Source: Neocallimastix lanati (nom. inval.) (Eukaryota > Neocallimastigomycota > Neocallimastigomycetes > Neocallimastigales > Neocallimastigaceae). From it: a stretch of 64,000 bases of DNA. Below the pieces are notes generated by a model. It did not search any database. It saw only the letters and a program-made list of their open reading frames with translations, and was not told where the DNA came from. Below, one piece after another: positions 12,101 to 22,590 of this stretch. The DNA lies in the NCBI GenBank assembly GCA_016946835.1, contig JACVTC010000174.1, forward strand, positions 1-64,000, in the 5' to 3' direction. Position numbers and translations under genes: made by a program. Each line of letters starts with the position of its first letter. Position 1 is the stretch's first letter.

Positions 12101-13565
12101 AAATTTTTGTGCTCTTGTTTGTTCAATCTCGTCTCTTAACAATGAAATTCTAACTGGTTATAAATCTGACTCCTTTTATCAAGACGTATGTACTTATCTT
12201 GATAATAAAAAACCACCTATCCCCCATAGCCAAATTGATAAATTTTCTCTTAACAATGGCTTTCTTCTTTTCAATAGCCGTATTTATGTTCCACCAAGCT
12301 GCCGTACACAAATTATGAAAATATGCCATGATTCTCCTACTGCAGGTCATTATGGTATTAAAAAAACTATTTCTCTTACTTTTCGTGATTTTTGGTGGCC
12401 TTCTTTATCCTCTGATATCAAGAAGTATGTTCGATCCTGCGATGTCTGTTGTCGCTCTAAAACTTCACGCCATAAACCTTATGGTTTTCTGAACCCTCTT
12501 GAAATTAGTGAACGTCCTTGGTCTTCCATTTCAATGGACTTTATTACCGATTTACCCGACTCCGATGGCTTTACATGCATTCTCGTTATCGTGGATAGAT
12601 TAACTAAAATGTTCCATCTTATCCCTTTTCATGGTCTCCCTTCCGCTATTGACACTGCTTCTGCCTTCATTGACCATATATTTAGACTTCATGGCCTTCC
12701 TGAAGAAATTATTTCCGACAGAGGTTCCCAGTTTACTTCAAAATTTTGGAAAGCTGTTTGCCAATCTCTTAACATTGATCTCAAACTTTCATCTCCATAT
12801 CATCATCAATCCAATGGCCAGACGGAGAGAGTGAACTCCGTTGTAGAACAATATCTAAGATGTTTTTCAAATTATAAGGGTTCTGATTGGAAAAACTACC
12901 TAAGCTTTGCCGAATTTAGCTATAACAACGCTGTTCAAGAATCTACGGGTTTTTCTCCTTTCTTCCTTAACTATGGTTTTCACCCAAAACATTCACCTTT
13001 AATTCCTGAGCAAATTAATGTACCTCGTGCTGTAGAATTTACCAAAGATTTTCAAGATTTAATAAAGAAATTAAAAGAAAACTTGAAAATGGCCATAGAA
13101 ACCCAGAAGAAACAGGCCGACAAGTATAGATGTAAACCTCCTAAATTTAAAAAGGGTGATAAAGTTTGGCTTGATAGTTCCTTAATCATTTATAAGGGAA
13201 ATAAAAAGTTCAAACCAAGAAAACTAGGTCCATATAAAATATTGGAAAAAGTAACTGAAGTCTCTTATAAATTAGATTTACCTAAATCTCTAAGAATTCA
13301 CCCAATCGTACATGTATCAAGCTTGGAGCCTTATTGCGAAGACAACTTTAACAGAATAACACCAGCTCCACCTCCTATTATAATCAATAATGAAGTAGAA
13401 TACGAGGTAGAAGAAATTTTAGACAAAAGAAAACATTATGGTAAAATACAATACTTAATTAAGTGGAAAGGTTACCCTCTTTCTGAAGCATCTTGGGAAC
13501 CAAAAGAAAATTTAAATTGTGATGAAATTTTAAGAAATTTTAACAAAAAATTTATCAATAAATAA
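9189..13565 (+). CDS. Gag-Pol polyprotein of chromovirus C
   Basis: One 1458-residue frame carries everything. Gag (about 1-220) is followed by a CCHC knuckle ([14 protein letters not shown]), a retropepsin motif ([13 protein letters not shown], about 280), reverse transcriptase with YIDDI at about 684 and [13 protein letters not shown], and RNase H ([24 protein letters not shown]). Integrase has the HHCC segment ([10 protein letters not shown] ... CDVCC, about 1044-1085) and catalytic SMDFITDLP (about 1115) and SDRGSQF; a GPF/Y-like [12 protein letters not shown] and a terminal chromodomain ([20 protein letters not shown], about 1415-1435) follow. A single fused Gag-Pol frame is known in several chromovirus lineages. 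The family motifs are complete and the frame looks unbroken. It is much less AT-rich than its surroundings. Confidence 0.95.
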   Translation: MEEHNIFENATLKDGFAGDRRYLKGFLAKIDLIFALYPDQYLEDEKKVIYIISRLYGNAMNWAATLIENNDPCLHNYEAFVGRLKAFYGSNDESYVANQMLRRIKQKNIGGVSGYILEFNKYADVSTWNEEAKMDAFMAGLNDNVASRILEMFPGPKTLFAMQTIASRIDSRLYVQRQFSNQRHFNNENQRFNKAHSQKRNKSKFSFHKPLSKQEKERRKRENLCVYCGSPDHSLKDCTKKNKNKENISMVSIPAKASNLNNSSQEHLATEFKLSFELTPKILIDSGSKLNLIDVDYCNDHNLPYHDDGQLPKIIGIGGSQSIFGITPPLNLRYKDHLCRTQFYVTDLPAYPCILGLDWLKEHNPHIDFATNTLSFVSSHCLTYCVSLPNNVPEFPEEPSAFPIIENNSCRNTTNNKSHNSTSSHNNLNLQNTSPCTSFMVITDESNCKSKSIPNNSNSLTSNSLSVSHDTSKNSISKLNSSLNPISYSELKSKLPKVLMEFFDVFSESSANELPPHRQYDCQINIIANGKLYYGPIYPLTDKEIKALEKYIKENLKKGFIRKSKSPAGASIFFVLKKNGELRLVVDYRPLNEITIRDSYPLPLIQDMLEHLGKAKIFSKLDLRSAYNLIRIKEGDEYKTTFTCIFGHFEYTVMPFGLKNAPAVFQHFINDVLEDVIGKFAYAYIDDIIIFSKDYNSHVKHVKEILTRLRKAKLYAKLEKCEFFVPYIDFLGHRISSEGIYMDPKKVDSILNWPVPTCVKDVQSFLGLANFYRRFIPGFAKLAHPLHHLLRKNVKFSWSPDVQAAFDSLKLKFTSSPVLIYPNRELPFIVETDSSNFAIGAVLSQKSPNDNHLHPVAFFSRSLTGAERNYPIYDKELLAIVSALENWRHLLKGSDIPFIIFSDHRNLLFQKKPEKMTQRLVRWSLFLSEFNFKILYRSGSSNGKPDALSRRPDYVNSTNDLDIPFTVLRPENFCALVCSISSLNNEILTGYKSDSFYQDVCTYLDNKKPPIPHSQIDKFSLNNGFLLFNSRIYVPPSCRTQIMKICHDSPTAGHYGIKKTISLTFRDFWWPSLSSDIKKYVRSCDVCCRSKTSRHKPYGFLNPLEISERPWSSISMDFITDLPDSDGFTCILVIVDRLTKMFHLIPFHGLPSAIDTASAFIDHIFRLHGLPEEIISDRGSQFTSKFWKAVCQSLNIDLKLSSPYHHQSNGQTERVNSVVEQYLRCFSNYKGSDWKNYLSFAEFSYNNAVQESTGFSPFFLNYGFHPKHSPLIPEQINVPRAVEFTKDFQDLIKKLKENLKMAIETQKKQADKYRCKPPKFKKGDKVWLDSSLIIYKGNKKFKPRKLGPYKILEKVTEVSYKLDLPKSLRIHPIVHVSSLEPYCEDNFNRITPAPPPIIINNEVEYEVEEILDKRKHYGKIQYLIKWKGYPLSEASWEPKENLNCDEILRNFNKKFINK

Positions 13566-13737
13566 TAACTAAATAATACTTATTTTTACTCTCATTTTAT
13601 TGTTATAATATTTTTATCAATATCAATATAAATATCAAAATTTTATTATAAAAATAAAAAATAATAAAAATAAAAATGTATGATTTTAATGTATTTAGAA
13701 TTTTCTAGTTTTATATAGTTAAATTTTATTTTTTTTT

Positions 13738-13772
13738 GATTCGTCTGGTATCCGAATCCTGAAGGAGGACCA
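13738..13772 (+). other. Conserved hairpin and polypurine tract before 3' LTR of C
   Basis: A 6-bp stem GATTCG/CGAATC around a 9-base loop is followed by the purine run GAAGGAGGA and then the LTR. The same block, with one base different in the purine run, sits at the equivalent place in element E (16947-16981, minus strand), although sequences on either side differ. Conservation suggests a function in plus-strand priming or RNA structure. Confidence 0.65.
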
Positions 13773-14208
13773 TGTAACGAATCATAAAAATTAGCATAAT
13801 GTCTTAGTTGTTAGTAACTAAGACTTTAGTTCGAACTTCTCAAGTTCGAAACCTTTATTTTTCCAAAAAATATATTTTATTATTATTTTTATTTTATTTT
13901 TATTTTTATTAAGAAAAATAGCTTGATTGGTTATTTTTAATTCATTAAAATTTCTTTATTTTATTTATCCAAATTTTTTATATAAATAGGAGTAGATTTT
14001 CCTCTAAAAATATTTTATACTTTGAGTTTTTATTAATAAAATAAAATTATTATTAAACATTAACTTATTAAGTTAATTAATGTGTTTTTGATAATAAATT
14101 TATAATTAATAAAATAAATATAAATAAAAATATTTTACTTATTTTATTTTATTTTAAAGGTTTTAAGTGTTTATTTTTAAATTTATTGTCAAGAACCATT
14201 TCATGACA
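13773..14208 (+). repeat. 3' LTR of element C
   Basis: It starts TGTAACGAATC and ends CATGACA, 436 bp. The TGTAACG start is shared with the LTR ends of element E, indicating related families. The right side runs directly into the remnant LTR of Copia-like element D (ATAATTAATAAATAAAG). Confidence 0.88.
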
Positions 14209-14498
14209 ATAATTAATAAATAAAGTTAACTTAATAAGATATAAATCTTATTTTCTAATAGATTAAGAATCTCATGTGCTCTCAATAAACTCTTAGTTGC
14301 TCTTATTTTCTAATAGATTAAGAGTCTCATCTGACTCTTAAAAGGATCCTTATAACAATAAATCCATAGCCAGACCTAAAAATTATGTCAAGAAGAATTT
14401 AGGAACAAAGGATTCTTTTAACAAGAATTCAATATCAAACAAGATATTATGTATCAAATGGCTTTAACAATACCATTATATATCCTGACAAATATTAA

Positions 14499-14870
14499 CA
14501 TTAATCCATTCATAATGTTTATCTATGAATGATGAATAAGCATTAATCCATTCATAATGTTTATCTATGAATGATGAATAAGCATTAATCCATTCATAAT
14601 GTTTATCTATGAGTGATGAATAAGCATTAATCCATTCATAATGTTTATCTATGAATGATGAATAAGCATTAATCCATTCATAATGTTTATCTATGAATGA
14701 TGAATAAGCATTAATCCATTCATAATGTTTATCTATGAATGATGAATAAGCATTAATCCATTCATAATGTTTATCTATGAATGATGAATAAGCATTAATC
14801 CATTCATAATGTTTATCTATGAATGATGAAAATTTTATTCCATTCATGACGTTTAACCATGAATGAAGAT
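14499..14870. repeat. 42-bp minisatellite inside element D
   Basis: About eight near-identical copies of a 42-bp unit (ATTAATCCATTCATAATG ... ATGAATGATGAATAAGC) plus a degenerate copy at the right end. On the minus strand the unit happens to stay open and would read SSFIDKHYEWINAY repeated. No start context, neighbouring domain or homolog supports a real protein, so I call it a repeat. Confidence 0.9.
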
Positions 14871-15241
14871 TTAAACATTTAGTTAATTTTAACTTTACTT
14901 TCATAAAAGATGATGATGCATATTAAATTAAATTATTTCGTTTAAATTGCAATTTTCATATCCAAATCCAAGTATTTATTTCAAAATACTTAGTTTTAGG
15001 GGGAAATTATTAGATTAAAATATATGTAAGAAACTATTTCAGCAATATTTAAATTTAATTAAGGAATTAACATAATGTAAAATTATTTTACTTATGAAAA
15101 AGTAAAATTAGGTTAGAAAAGAAATAATTTGTAGTTTAATAATATCAAGTATATAATATTATAGAATAGGATAATTTTAATTACACATATTCACCAGTAA
15201 ACTAATTTATTCATTAATGAATAATTAGGTTTAAGGGGGAA

Positions 15242-15491
15242 TGTTAGAATATGTGAATTAATATATTAATTACTAATAATTAATAATACATTACTAATGT
15301 AATAGTTCTTAGAATATTCATGTATTAAGCTATTGCTAATAGTGTTAAGCCACATTTAATATATATAAATACATGTAATTTGCATCTATTTTACATAACA
15401 ATTAGAAACAATTAGAAAATATAGAAACATGTAATCTTCATAATTAATAAATAAAGTTAACTTAATAAGATATAAATCTTATTTTCTAATA
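15242..15491 (+). repeat. 3' LTR of Copia-like element D
   Basis: It begins TGTTAGAATATGTG after a purine tract and ends TTTTCTAATA, about 250 bp with short inverted termini. A TATA-like ATATATAAATACATG at about 15359 follows the phrase AAGCCACATTTA. Diverged relatives of this promoter phrase occur near 43265 and 56578. Confidence 0.75.
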
Positions 15492-15898
15492 AATTTCTTA
15501 ATTTAATATATATTTGATAATAAAAAATAAAAAAATAAAAAAATAAAAAAAAATAAAAAAAAATAAAAAAAAAAAAAAATAAAAATAAAAAGGATTAAAA
15601 AAAATAAAATACAAAAAAAATAAAATAAAATATTTTCATATTTATTTATATTTATAACTGTAATTTTTTATTATATAAATAAATAATAATTAAATAAATA
15701 TTTTATTTTATAACGAAAAAATAAAATAAAAAAAGAAAAGATAAATATTTTTTTAGTAATTTTCTTAAAATAAAATAAAATATTTTCATATTTATTTATA
15801 TTTATAACTGTAATTTTTAAAAAAATTGAAAATACATATTAAATAAAAAATAAAAAATAAATATTTCATATTTATTAATATTTTTATTGAAAATTTTG
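15492..15898. other. AT-rich spacer with a duplicated 50-bp block
   Basis: No gene is seen. A block starting ATAAAATAAAATATTTTCAT occurs at about 15623 and again at about 15770, roughly 50 bp each, just upstream of the FLYWCH/MULE pseudogene. It may be local duplication or an end of that transposon. Confidence 0.4.
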
Positions 15899-16428
15899 AT
15901 GGAGGGAAATCTAAAAATTGATATAAGTGAAACAAATCGAGGAAAAGAGCAAATAATTATAGATCGAAAATTTAAATATAATTTTTCAAAATTAAAAAAA
16001 AGATAATACAAAAATATATAGATGTACAGAATATAAAACATTAAATAAATGTAAGTCTTTTATTATTTTAAATGATAATAAAGAGGTTTTAAATTATGAT
16101 TCTTCACATAATCATCCTGGTAATGAAATTAATGCATTCAAATCATTAATAAAACATAAAATTAAAGATGAAATAAAAAAAAGTTTGATTCCTTCTGATA
16201 TAAAATCGAAACGTATATTTGATAAAATTTCTCAAGAAATAGGATATATATGCCCTGAATATAAAACAATTAAAACCCAAATAACAAGATATAAAAACAA
16301 ACAATTATTTCCTAATGTAAAAACATTTGATGAAGTTCCTAATGAATCTGAATATTATAAAACAATAAGAGGTGAATATTTTATGATATTCAAAAATTCT
16401 AATATAATAATTTTTCAATCACCATTCC

Positions 16429-16946
16429 TGTAACGGTTTACACCCAATAGGTCTACACTAATAAGTAATTCGTTTTCTTAAAAAATTTGTTTTATTAATA
16501 TTTTTATTAAAATATAAAATTTATTATTATTTTTTATTATTAATTAGTTATTGTAATATTTCGAATTACTTTTAACTAGTTAATAAAAGCACGAAGAAAA
16601 ATTATTTTTTGTTGAGAAATTCACGCTTATTTATACTTTTTCGGAAAAACAGTTTCGGAAAAAGTTAAGATTAACGAAAGTTCGAAAAATTAAGTTTTCT
16701 TTCTAGAAAATGAATCTTATAGAAAAATGATAAAATAATTATTAAAATAGAACTTTCTAGTTTCATTTAGTTATATAATATTAACCAAAGAAACTCTAGA
16801 ACTTTCTACAATAATTTAATTAATTAACTAAAAATAATTTAGATTGGGAAAGGGTGTGAGTCGAACCTAAGAAGTTCGGCTTCATTGTCATGGTGTATTA
16901 CCACCAGACTACAACAACAATTTTACTAACTTTAGGATTCGTTACA
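16429..16946 (-). repeat. 3' LTR of the minus-strand part of E, with tRNA-like block
   Basis: On the minus strand it starts TGTAACGAATCCTAAAG just after the purine tract and hairpin shared with element C, and ends AAACCGTTACA. It is 518 bp and carries a tRNA-like segment close to its start. Confidence 0.75.
16848..16920 (-). other. tRNA-like sequence within an LTR
   Basis: On the minus strand TAGTCTGGTGGTAATAC resembles a tRNA D-arm with an A box, GAAGCCGAACTTC can form an anticodon-like stem-loop, and GGTTCGACTC matches a B box. The spacing is right for an internal RNA polymerase III promoter. The T-stem and acceptor stem do not pair well, so this is a tRNA-derived relic or mimic rather than a working tRNA gene. 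Confidence 0.55.
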
Positions 16947-17158
16947 TGGTCCTCCTCCAGGATTCGGATACCAGACGAATCTTAAAGTTAAACTAGACTA
17001 CAATGAATAAATAAAATATTTAAGTGTGAATTTCTTTTTTGCTTAATAGTATGAAATAATAAAAATAATAATACATGATATTAATAATTAATTACATGAA
17101 ATAACATATTTAATAATTATTTTTGTTACATGATATTAATAAAGTTTATAGTTATTAT

Positions 17159-17197
<39 letters not shown>

Positions 17198-17351
17198 ATA
17201 AGTTATAAAATAATATAAAGGAAAAATTAGGTTTTAACAATAATAATAAGTTTAATATTAATAATTTAATAATATAATTTAATCATATAATTATATAATA
17301 TACTATAAAATTTAAAGTTTAATAGAGATTCATTTTCTAGTTTAAGTTATT

Positions 17352-19625
17352 TTAATTATTTTTATTGAATTTTTTCAAGAGTTTGGGGCAATTAAGATTT
17401 TCCTCAGGTTCCCAAGAAGCTTCTGAAAGCGGATATCCTTTCCATTTTATCAAGTATTGGATTTTCCCATAATGAGTTCGTTTGTCTAATATTTGTTCAA
17501 CTTCGTACTCTTCTTCGTTGTTAATGATAATTGATGGTGGTTCTTGGTTTCTTCCAAACTTATCTTCAAAGTACGGTTCAAGGTCAGAGACATGCATGAT
17601 TGGATGAATCCTAAGATTTTTTGGCAAGTCAAGTTTATACGAAACAGGAGATATTTTGCTTAGGATTTTAAAAGGTCCTAATTTTCTTGGTTTAAGCTTT
17701 TTGTTACCATTCTTTATAATTAGAGAACTATTGATCCAAACTTTGTCATTTTTCTTGAATTCAGGTGGTTCCATACGATGCTTATTGGCATATTTCTCTT
17801 GTTTTTCAATTGCTATTTTAATATTTTCTTTTAATTCCTTGGTTAATTCTGCAAGGTTTTTAACAAGTTCTTCTGCTCTAGGTACTTCAACATTTGTGGG
17901 GACTTCGGGAGAATGTCTGGGATTGAATCCATAATTAGCGAAGAAAGGTGAATGATTAGTGGATTCTTGAATGGTGTTATTATAGCTAAATTCTGCTAAG
18001 TAAAGGAAGTCATTCCAATTAGATCCTTTGAAATTTGTATAGCATCTTAAGTATTGTTCGATAACGGAGTTCACCCTCTCCGTTAAACCATTTATTTGGT
18101 GATGAAATGAATATATTGGGCCGTAATATAAATTAGTATTTGGTTTCAAATTAATTTCACAATCATATTGTCGATGAGGGGGTAGCATGTTCGCAGCGAC
18201 TTCCATAAATGAGGATAATTTAGTTGGTAAAAGATAGATAACATTTTTATTATCCTCGTTGGGTTCCTTGTGTTGGTTCTTAGTATTATTAATTATTTCA
18301 TTAGATATTTTTTCTTCTGAATTGTTAATTTCTTCAATTTTTTGGCTGTCCGAATTATCGGAATTTTTTGGAATTTCGTTTATTAAATTGCATGAAGGAA
18401 TGAAGGTTGTATAAGTATTTGGAATAACGAGACAATTTTTAATACAATATTTTGAATTAAAATGAAGTGTTTTAGAAGAGAAATCTATTGTTGGATTATG
18501 AGTAGAGAGCCATTCAGCGCCAAGAAGAGCACAATAAGAAGGTAAATCGACGACATAAAACTTAGTTTTACAATTGTGATTTTTATAGCTGATCGAAATT
18601 GGCAAAGTTTCCCCGAGAATTTTCTGAGTACCACCAATTCCTCCTACTTCAGGATGAATGGTTTCGGATGAATAAGGAATGTTATTTTCATTGGCAAAGT
18701 AGACATCCATAAGATTAAGTTGAGAACCTGAATCTAGAAGAATCTTAGTTTTGACTGATGATTTTAAAACATTGAGAGTGAATTCAAATATAGGAAGACT
18801 CAAATTTTGTTGATCTGAGATTCTTGGTCTTTCTTTGGCCCTTGGTTCAGGATTAGTAATATGAGAAGTGCTTGAGGGTGATTTTTTCTTATTTTTGAGT
18901 GGACAATTGCCTAGAGTATGATTTGAGGATCCACAATATAAACAGAGGTTTTCTCTTTTTCTTCTTTCTTTCTCTTCGTCGGATAGGGGTCCATAATGTT
19001 TAGAATTCGAACCTTTCTTATAAAAATTCCATCTTTTCTTATTAGAATTGTTGTTATTAAGGTTATTGTTTGATCGATTTTGATTATTTGTAAATTGCCT
19101 ATGGGCTGATAGACGGCCATCTATTCTGGAAGCTATAGTTTGCATAGCAGTAAGAGATCTTGGACCAGGGAACATTTCCAGAATTCTTGTAGCGATTTGA
19201 TCATTTAAACCAACAAGAAATGCGTCCATTTTCGCTTCTTCGTTCCAAGATGACTCGTCGGCATAAGAGTTGAATTCGAGTATATAGTTTCTAATGTCGC
19301 CTAACCGTTTTTGTCTTATAGTTCTGAGTTTCTGATTTGCAATGAATGTTGAGTCATAACTCCCATATACAGATTTCATTCTTTCAACGAAGGCTTCGTA
19401 ATTTAACAAGCAAGGGTCCTGATTCTCCATAAGTGATGCTGCCCAATTCATAGCATTACCATATAACCTAGAAATAACGTAGATTACTTTTGTTTCATCA
19501 TTATTGAATCGATCAGGGTGAATCATGAAGATTAAATTCATTTTAGCTAAGAATCCCTTAAGGTAGCGTCTATCTCCGGCAAAACCATCCTTATAGGTTG
19601 CGTTGGCAAAATTGTTTTCTTCCAT
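17352..19625 (-). CDS. Shortened Gag-protease-integrase-tail frame of element E
   Basis: The start [20 protein letters not shown] matches that of element C ([16 protein letters not shown]), so I prefer the ATG ending at 19625 to one six codons upstream. Parts recognised are Gag with a CCHC knuckle ([14 protein letters not shown]), protease ([13 protein letters not shown]), an integrase tail ([28 protein letters not shown]) and a chromodomain ([20 protein letters not shown]). The polymerase part is not present. Such short derivatives can be mobilised by whole relatives such as C, which shares its termini. Confidence 0.8.
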   Translation of the reverse strand: MEENNFANATYKDGFAGDRRYLKGFLAKMNLIFMIHPDRFNNDETKVIYVISRLYGNAMNWAASLMENQDPCLLNYEAFVERMKSVYGSYDSTFIANQKLRTIRQKRLGDIRNYILEFNSYADESSWNEEAKMDAFLVGLNDQIATRILEMFPGPRSLTAMQTIASRIDGRLSAHRQFTNNQNRSNNNLNNNNSNKKRWNFYKKGSNSKHYGPLSDEEKERRKRENLCLYCGSSNHTLGNCPLKNKKKSPSSTSHITNPEPRAKERPRISDQQNLSLPIFEFTLNVLKSSVKTKILLDSGSQLNLMDVYFANENNIPYSSETIHPEVGGIGGTQKILGETLPISISYKNHNCKTKFYVVDLPSYCALLGAEWLSTHNPTIDFSSKTLHFNSKYCIKNCLVIPNTYTTFIPSCNLINEIPKNSDNSDSQKIEEINNSEEKISNEIINNTKNQHKEPNEDNKNVIYLLPTKLSSFMEVAANMLPPHRQYDCEINLKPNTNLYYGPIYSFHHQINGLTERVNSVIEQYLRCYTNFKGSNWNDFLYLAEFSYNNTIQESTNHSPFFANYGFNPRHSPEVPTNVEVPRAEELVKNLAELTKELKENIKIAIEKQEKYANKHRMEPPEFKKNDKVWINSSLIIKNGNKKLKPRKLGPFKILSKISPVSYKLDLPKNLRIHPIMHVSDLEPYFEDKFGRNQEPPSIIINNEEEYEVEQILDKRTHYGKIQYLIKWKGYPLSEASWEPEENLNCPKLLKKFNKNN

Positions 19626-20040
19626 TTTGAATATAAGTTTCACTGTTATTTTTATAGTTGATTATTGAATAAGTTGGAATAAGATATATTTAAGAACGAT
19701 TTTTTCAGTATAATAGAGAGGAATTGAATTATAATATACTTTTGATTAAGGAGGATTTGAATATATAAATAGTAATAATTGATCCCACTGAATTATTTAG
19801 AATTAAATAAGGTTTGGTATTGAAATTTTAAATTTATATAATATACTAAATTAGGTATAGTAGATTTGTATATATATTATTATAGTAATTTAATAGTTAT
19901 AGAGAGCTGGAAATAATTTAGAAAAGATTATTGAGATTTAAAATTTATTGCATTAAGTTGATATAAAATTTCAGATTGATTTTGAGAGTGATTTGAGATT
20001 GGATATTTTCAGAGTTGATTTTTTTGATATATCCCGTGAT

Positions 20041-20081
<41 letters not shown>

Positions 20082-20544
20082 GTGATAAAGTAATATATAA
20101 TTATTTTGGAAGATATAGGAGTAATTAAATATTTATTTTATTTGATTAATCTTTATTTCTTATTGAATTGTTATAAACCAAATCATATAGTATTGAGCCA
20201 GGAAATATATAATTTGTTAAAGCCTTGCGTGGTAAGTCTCTTTAGCTCTTTATCGATAAACGCAGATTAAGTCGATTGTTAGTACCAATTAATGGTAGAA
20301 GGAAGTAATGTAATTGTATTTTTGTTTGTATCTAACCTTTGTTAGCATGAAAAAGTACAACAAATTATCTTCCCCAGTTATCAACAGAATCTGAACGACA
20401 AAGTATTATGGTAACGATGCTCAACTATCGTCGCTTTGGGAGCCAGGCAAGCCTTTATATATAACGTAAGAAATTTAAAATTAATTATAATTAAAATAAA
20501 TATTTATTCGGAGAGTAGAGTACTATTTAATGCGAGAAAGAATG

Positions 20545-20655
20545 AACTACCGTTTGGAACTCCCGGAAAATTTACGACTCCATCCGGTATTTCATATCTC
20601 ACAGTTGGAGCCTTACGTAAAAAGAAATAAAGAACTGGAAGAACCATCATTATAA
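20545..20655 (+). pseudogene. Ty3/Gypsy integrase-tail fragment, plus strand
   Basis: A short open stretch reads YRLELPENLRLHPVFHISQ and LEPYVKRN, the GPF/Y-adjacent end of a Ty3/Gypsy integrase. It runs opposite to the main coding part of E and ends 10 bp before the LTR at 20665. It is more diverged from elements A and C than they are from E, so it marks a different family. Confidence 0.7.
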
Positions 20656-20664
20656 ATGGAGCAA

Positions 20665-21666
20665 TGTAAGAAATAATAATTATTTACTAATAAATAATTA
20701 TTATTTCTTAGTCTTTATAATTATTGATAATAATTATAAATTTATTTAAATTATAATTAATTCATACATTGAGATATTATTATCAAATTTATTATAATTG
20801 TAATTATTCATACACTTAAATAATATTAGAAAATTTATTTAAATAATTATTATATGTACACTTATTAATATTATTAATTTTATTTAGTTATTCATTTAAT
20901 TATCAAGTTAATGTAAACATTAGTTTTATTTATTTTTTACATTGTACATTTAAAAGAACAATTAATAAGTTTCTGTATTTTTTATAATTCTGTATTCTAG
21001 TTTAAAGATAGTTTTATGTTAATAAGTTTAGATTAGATTTTAAAAATAATATTTAGAAAGATAGAATAGAATAATTTAGATCATTCCGGTTATTATTGAT
21101 TTTTCCTTTTATTAGATGATCTAAATTAAAATTTAGGAAATCGATATATTAAGGTTTTATCCAAATATAAAATAATATATTTGGTTTTACTTAATATATA
21201 CGATGATCGATATGAATAGAATATCGATCAAAAAACTTATCTAGTTTTTTCTTCTAATCTTTTTCTAGATAAGATATTTTTTAAGATTAGAAAACCTTTT
21301 TATTTAACCTTATTTCCATAAAAAAATATAAATAAGGCTCTTGATTTCCCTTTAAGAAATCAAGAGTTATTATTATAAAAATATAATTATAATAATAGCA
21401 ATTTTATATTTTAAATTTTAATAAATTAATAAAACATTTTATTCAAAAAACATATTTCTTAAAATCAAATTTATCTAAATACTCCTTCTTTTACTTTTTG
21501 TGTTGTTATTATAATTAATTTTATAATAAACTCTCTTTTTAGGTAATATTTTTATTTTTATTTTTATTTTATTTCTCAACTTAATGAATTAGTCATTAAG
21601 TTGAAGTTAATAATCATATTTAGTGATAGAACTTAGTATGATTATTACACTTTAGGATTCGTTACA
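20665..21666 (+). repeat. LTR of the plus-strand part of E
   Basis: It begins TGTAAGAAATAATAATT right after the integrase fragment and ends TTAGGATTCGTTACA at the target duplication, about 1.0 kb. A TATA-like ATATAAATAAGGC lies at about 21326. It shares only the terminal 17 bp or so with the left LTR of the same insertion. Confidence 0.6.
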
Positions 21667-22590
21667 ATTCCATGCAAAATTATTTATGGAGAATAAACAT
21701 ATATTTGCTGATAGTACATTTTTAATAGCTCCAACTAATAGTTATCAAGTATTCATTACCAGAACTTATGTTACAGAATTAAATTGTTTTTACACTACTT
21801 CCATATCAATATTAAAAAACAAAGAACAAACAACTTACGAAATATTATTTAATGAAATGAAAAAAAATATAATTAAATATAATGCAAATATTAATTTCTC
21901 AGAAAAAATTTTTCATTGTGATTTTGAAAAAGGAATATCTAATGCAGTGGAAAATATTTTTCCCAATATAAATATTAAATATTGTTTTTGGCATTATAAA
22001 AGATTATTAATGACAAAAAAAAATAAATTATGTTACAAGGAAGTGAAAGATCATAATATTTTAAATACTTATTATAAAGCGATTTCTAATTTATGTTTTA
22101 TTAATATTGAATACATACCTGATAATTTTAATATAATTAAAAATACATGCAAGAGATATGAATCTACCTGTTCCCAATTTTTGATTTTTTTAGATTATTT
22201 TGAGAAAACATTTCTAAATATCTATAATATAAAATATTGGAATTATTACAATAATATAGACTATATAACAAATAATGCTTCAGAATCTTATAACAGTTAT
22301 TTAAAAAATTTATTTGTAAAAAAGCCTTCATTTTATAAATTAATATATACAATACAATTTGAAGAATCCAAATCTTACTATGATTACCATATGAGAATTA
22401 AAGGAATTTGGAGAAAAAAGAGCAGAATATCAGAAAGGGTCGATGACATTAATATTTAGTTGAATATTATAAAAATATGGAAGCCGAATTAAAAAATATT
22501 GGATGTAGTAAAAATGATATCATCGAAAATTGGTTTAATTGTTTAATTAGATTGAATAATGAAATCATTAATTTTAATAAAACAAAATAA

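Larger units (their letters stand above)
7887..14208 (+). mobile_element. Ty3/Gypsy chromovirus C, looks whole
   Basis: An LTR retrotransposon of about 6.3 kb with two LTRs (about 430 and 436 bp) differing at only about four positions, one long Gag-Pol frame, a purine tract with a conserved hairpin, and a chromodomain. The near-identical LTRs argue for a recent insertion. The coding part has no visible break. The outermost few bases of the left LTR do not match the right one, and the flanks show no target-site duplication: the right flank is Copia-like element D, the left is unrelated spacer. That points to a later rearrangement at the left edge. Confidence 0.9.
14209..15491 (+). mobile_element. 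Small non-autonomous Copia-like LTR element D
   Basis: A remnant LTR (14209-14260) and a full LTR (15242-15491) share a perfect end of about 50 bp (AATTAATAAATAAAGTTAAC through TTTTCTAATA). The interior is about 1 kb, non-coding, and ends in a typical purine tract (TTAAGGGGGAA) before the second LTR; an earlier purine tract lies near 14995. The interior holds an 8-copy minisatellite. It looks like a short derivative that depends on other elements. The left LTR is interrupted by element C. Confidence 0.65.
16429..21666. mobile_element. Composite LTR insertion E with 5-bp target duplication
   Basis: The inserted block is bounded by the duplicated target ATTCC (16424-16428 and 21667-21671) and starts TGTAACG and ends CGTTACA. 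The left two thirds belong to a minus-strand chromovirus related to C (LTR 16429-16946, coding part 17352-19625, leader to about 20440). The right part belongs to a plus-strand Ty3/Gypsy relative (integrase tail 20545-20655, LTR 20665-21666). Thus two different 3' LTRs face outward. The coding content is reduced to Gag, protease and integrase-tail parts, so it cannot be autonomous; count it as broken, with at least one large break plus the fusion. Confidence 0.7.
15899..22590 (+). pseudogene. FLYWCH/MULE transposase pseudogene, copy 1, split by LTR insertion E
   Basis: The N-terminal part (15899-16428) starts MEGNLKIDISETNRGK and contains a FLYWCH-like zinc module (RCTEYKTLNKCKSFIIL, then SSHNHPGNE). 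The C-terminal part resumes at 21672 after the LTR composite and shows the MULE core: FADSTF, HCDFEKGISNAV and NNASESYNSYL give the D-D-E residues, and FWHYKR supplies the CxxH-type feature between them. The coding frame is interrupted by a shift in an A-run near 15990 and another near 22420, besides the 5.2-kb insertion, so it is dead. Aligned to copy 2 (27516-28570), the reading across the insertion is collinear when the 5-bp duplication is counted once. This family of plain DNA transposons is common in many fungi. Confidence 0.8.

Noticed and set aside
14476-14904. A 142-residue protein of 14-residue repeats
   Set aside because: Only the repeat gives the frame; it lies inside a non-coding Copia derivative.
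16848-16920. Working nuclear tRNA gene
   Set aside because: The T-stem and acceptor stem do not pair properly; it is kept only as a tRNA-like block in an LTR.
20436-20630. A 64-residue open frame read as a gene
   Set aside because: Only its end matters: it overlaps, in a different frame, the integrase-tail fragment.
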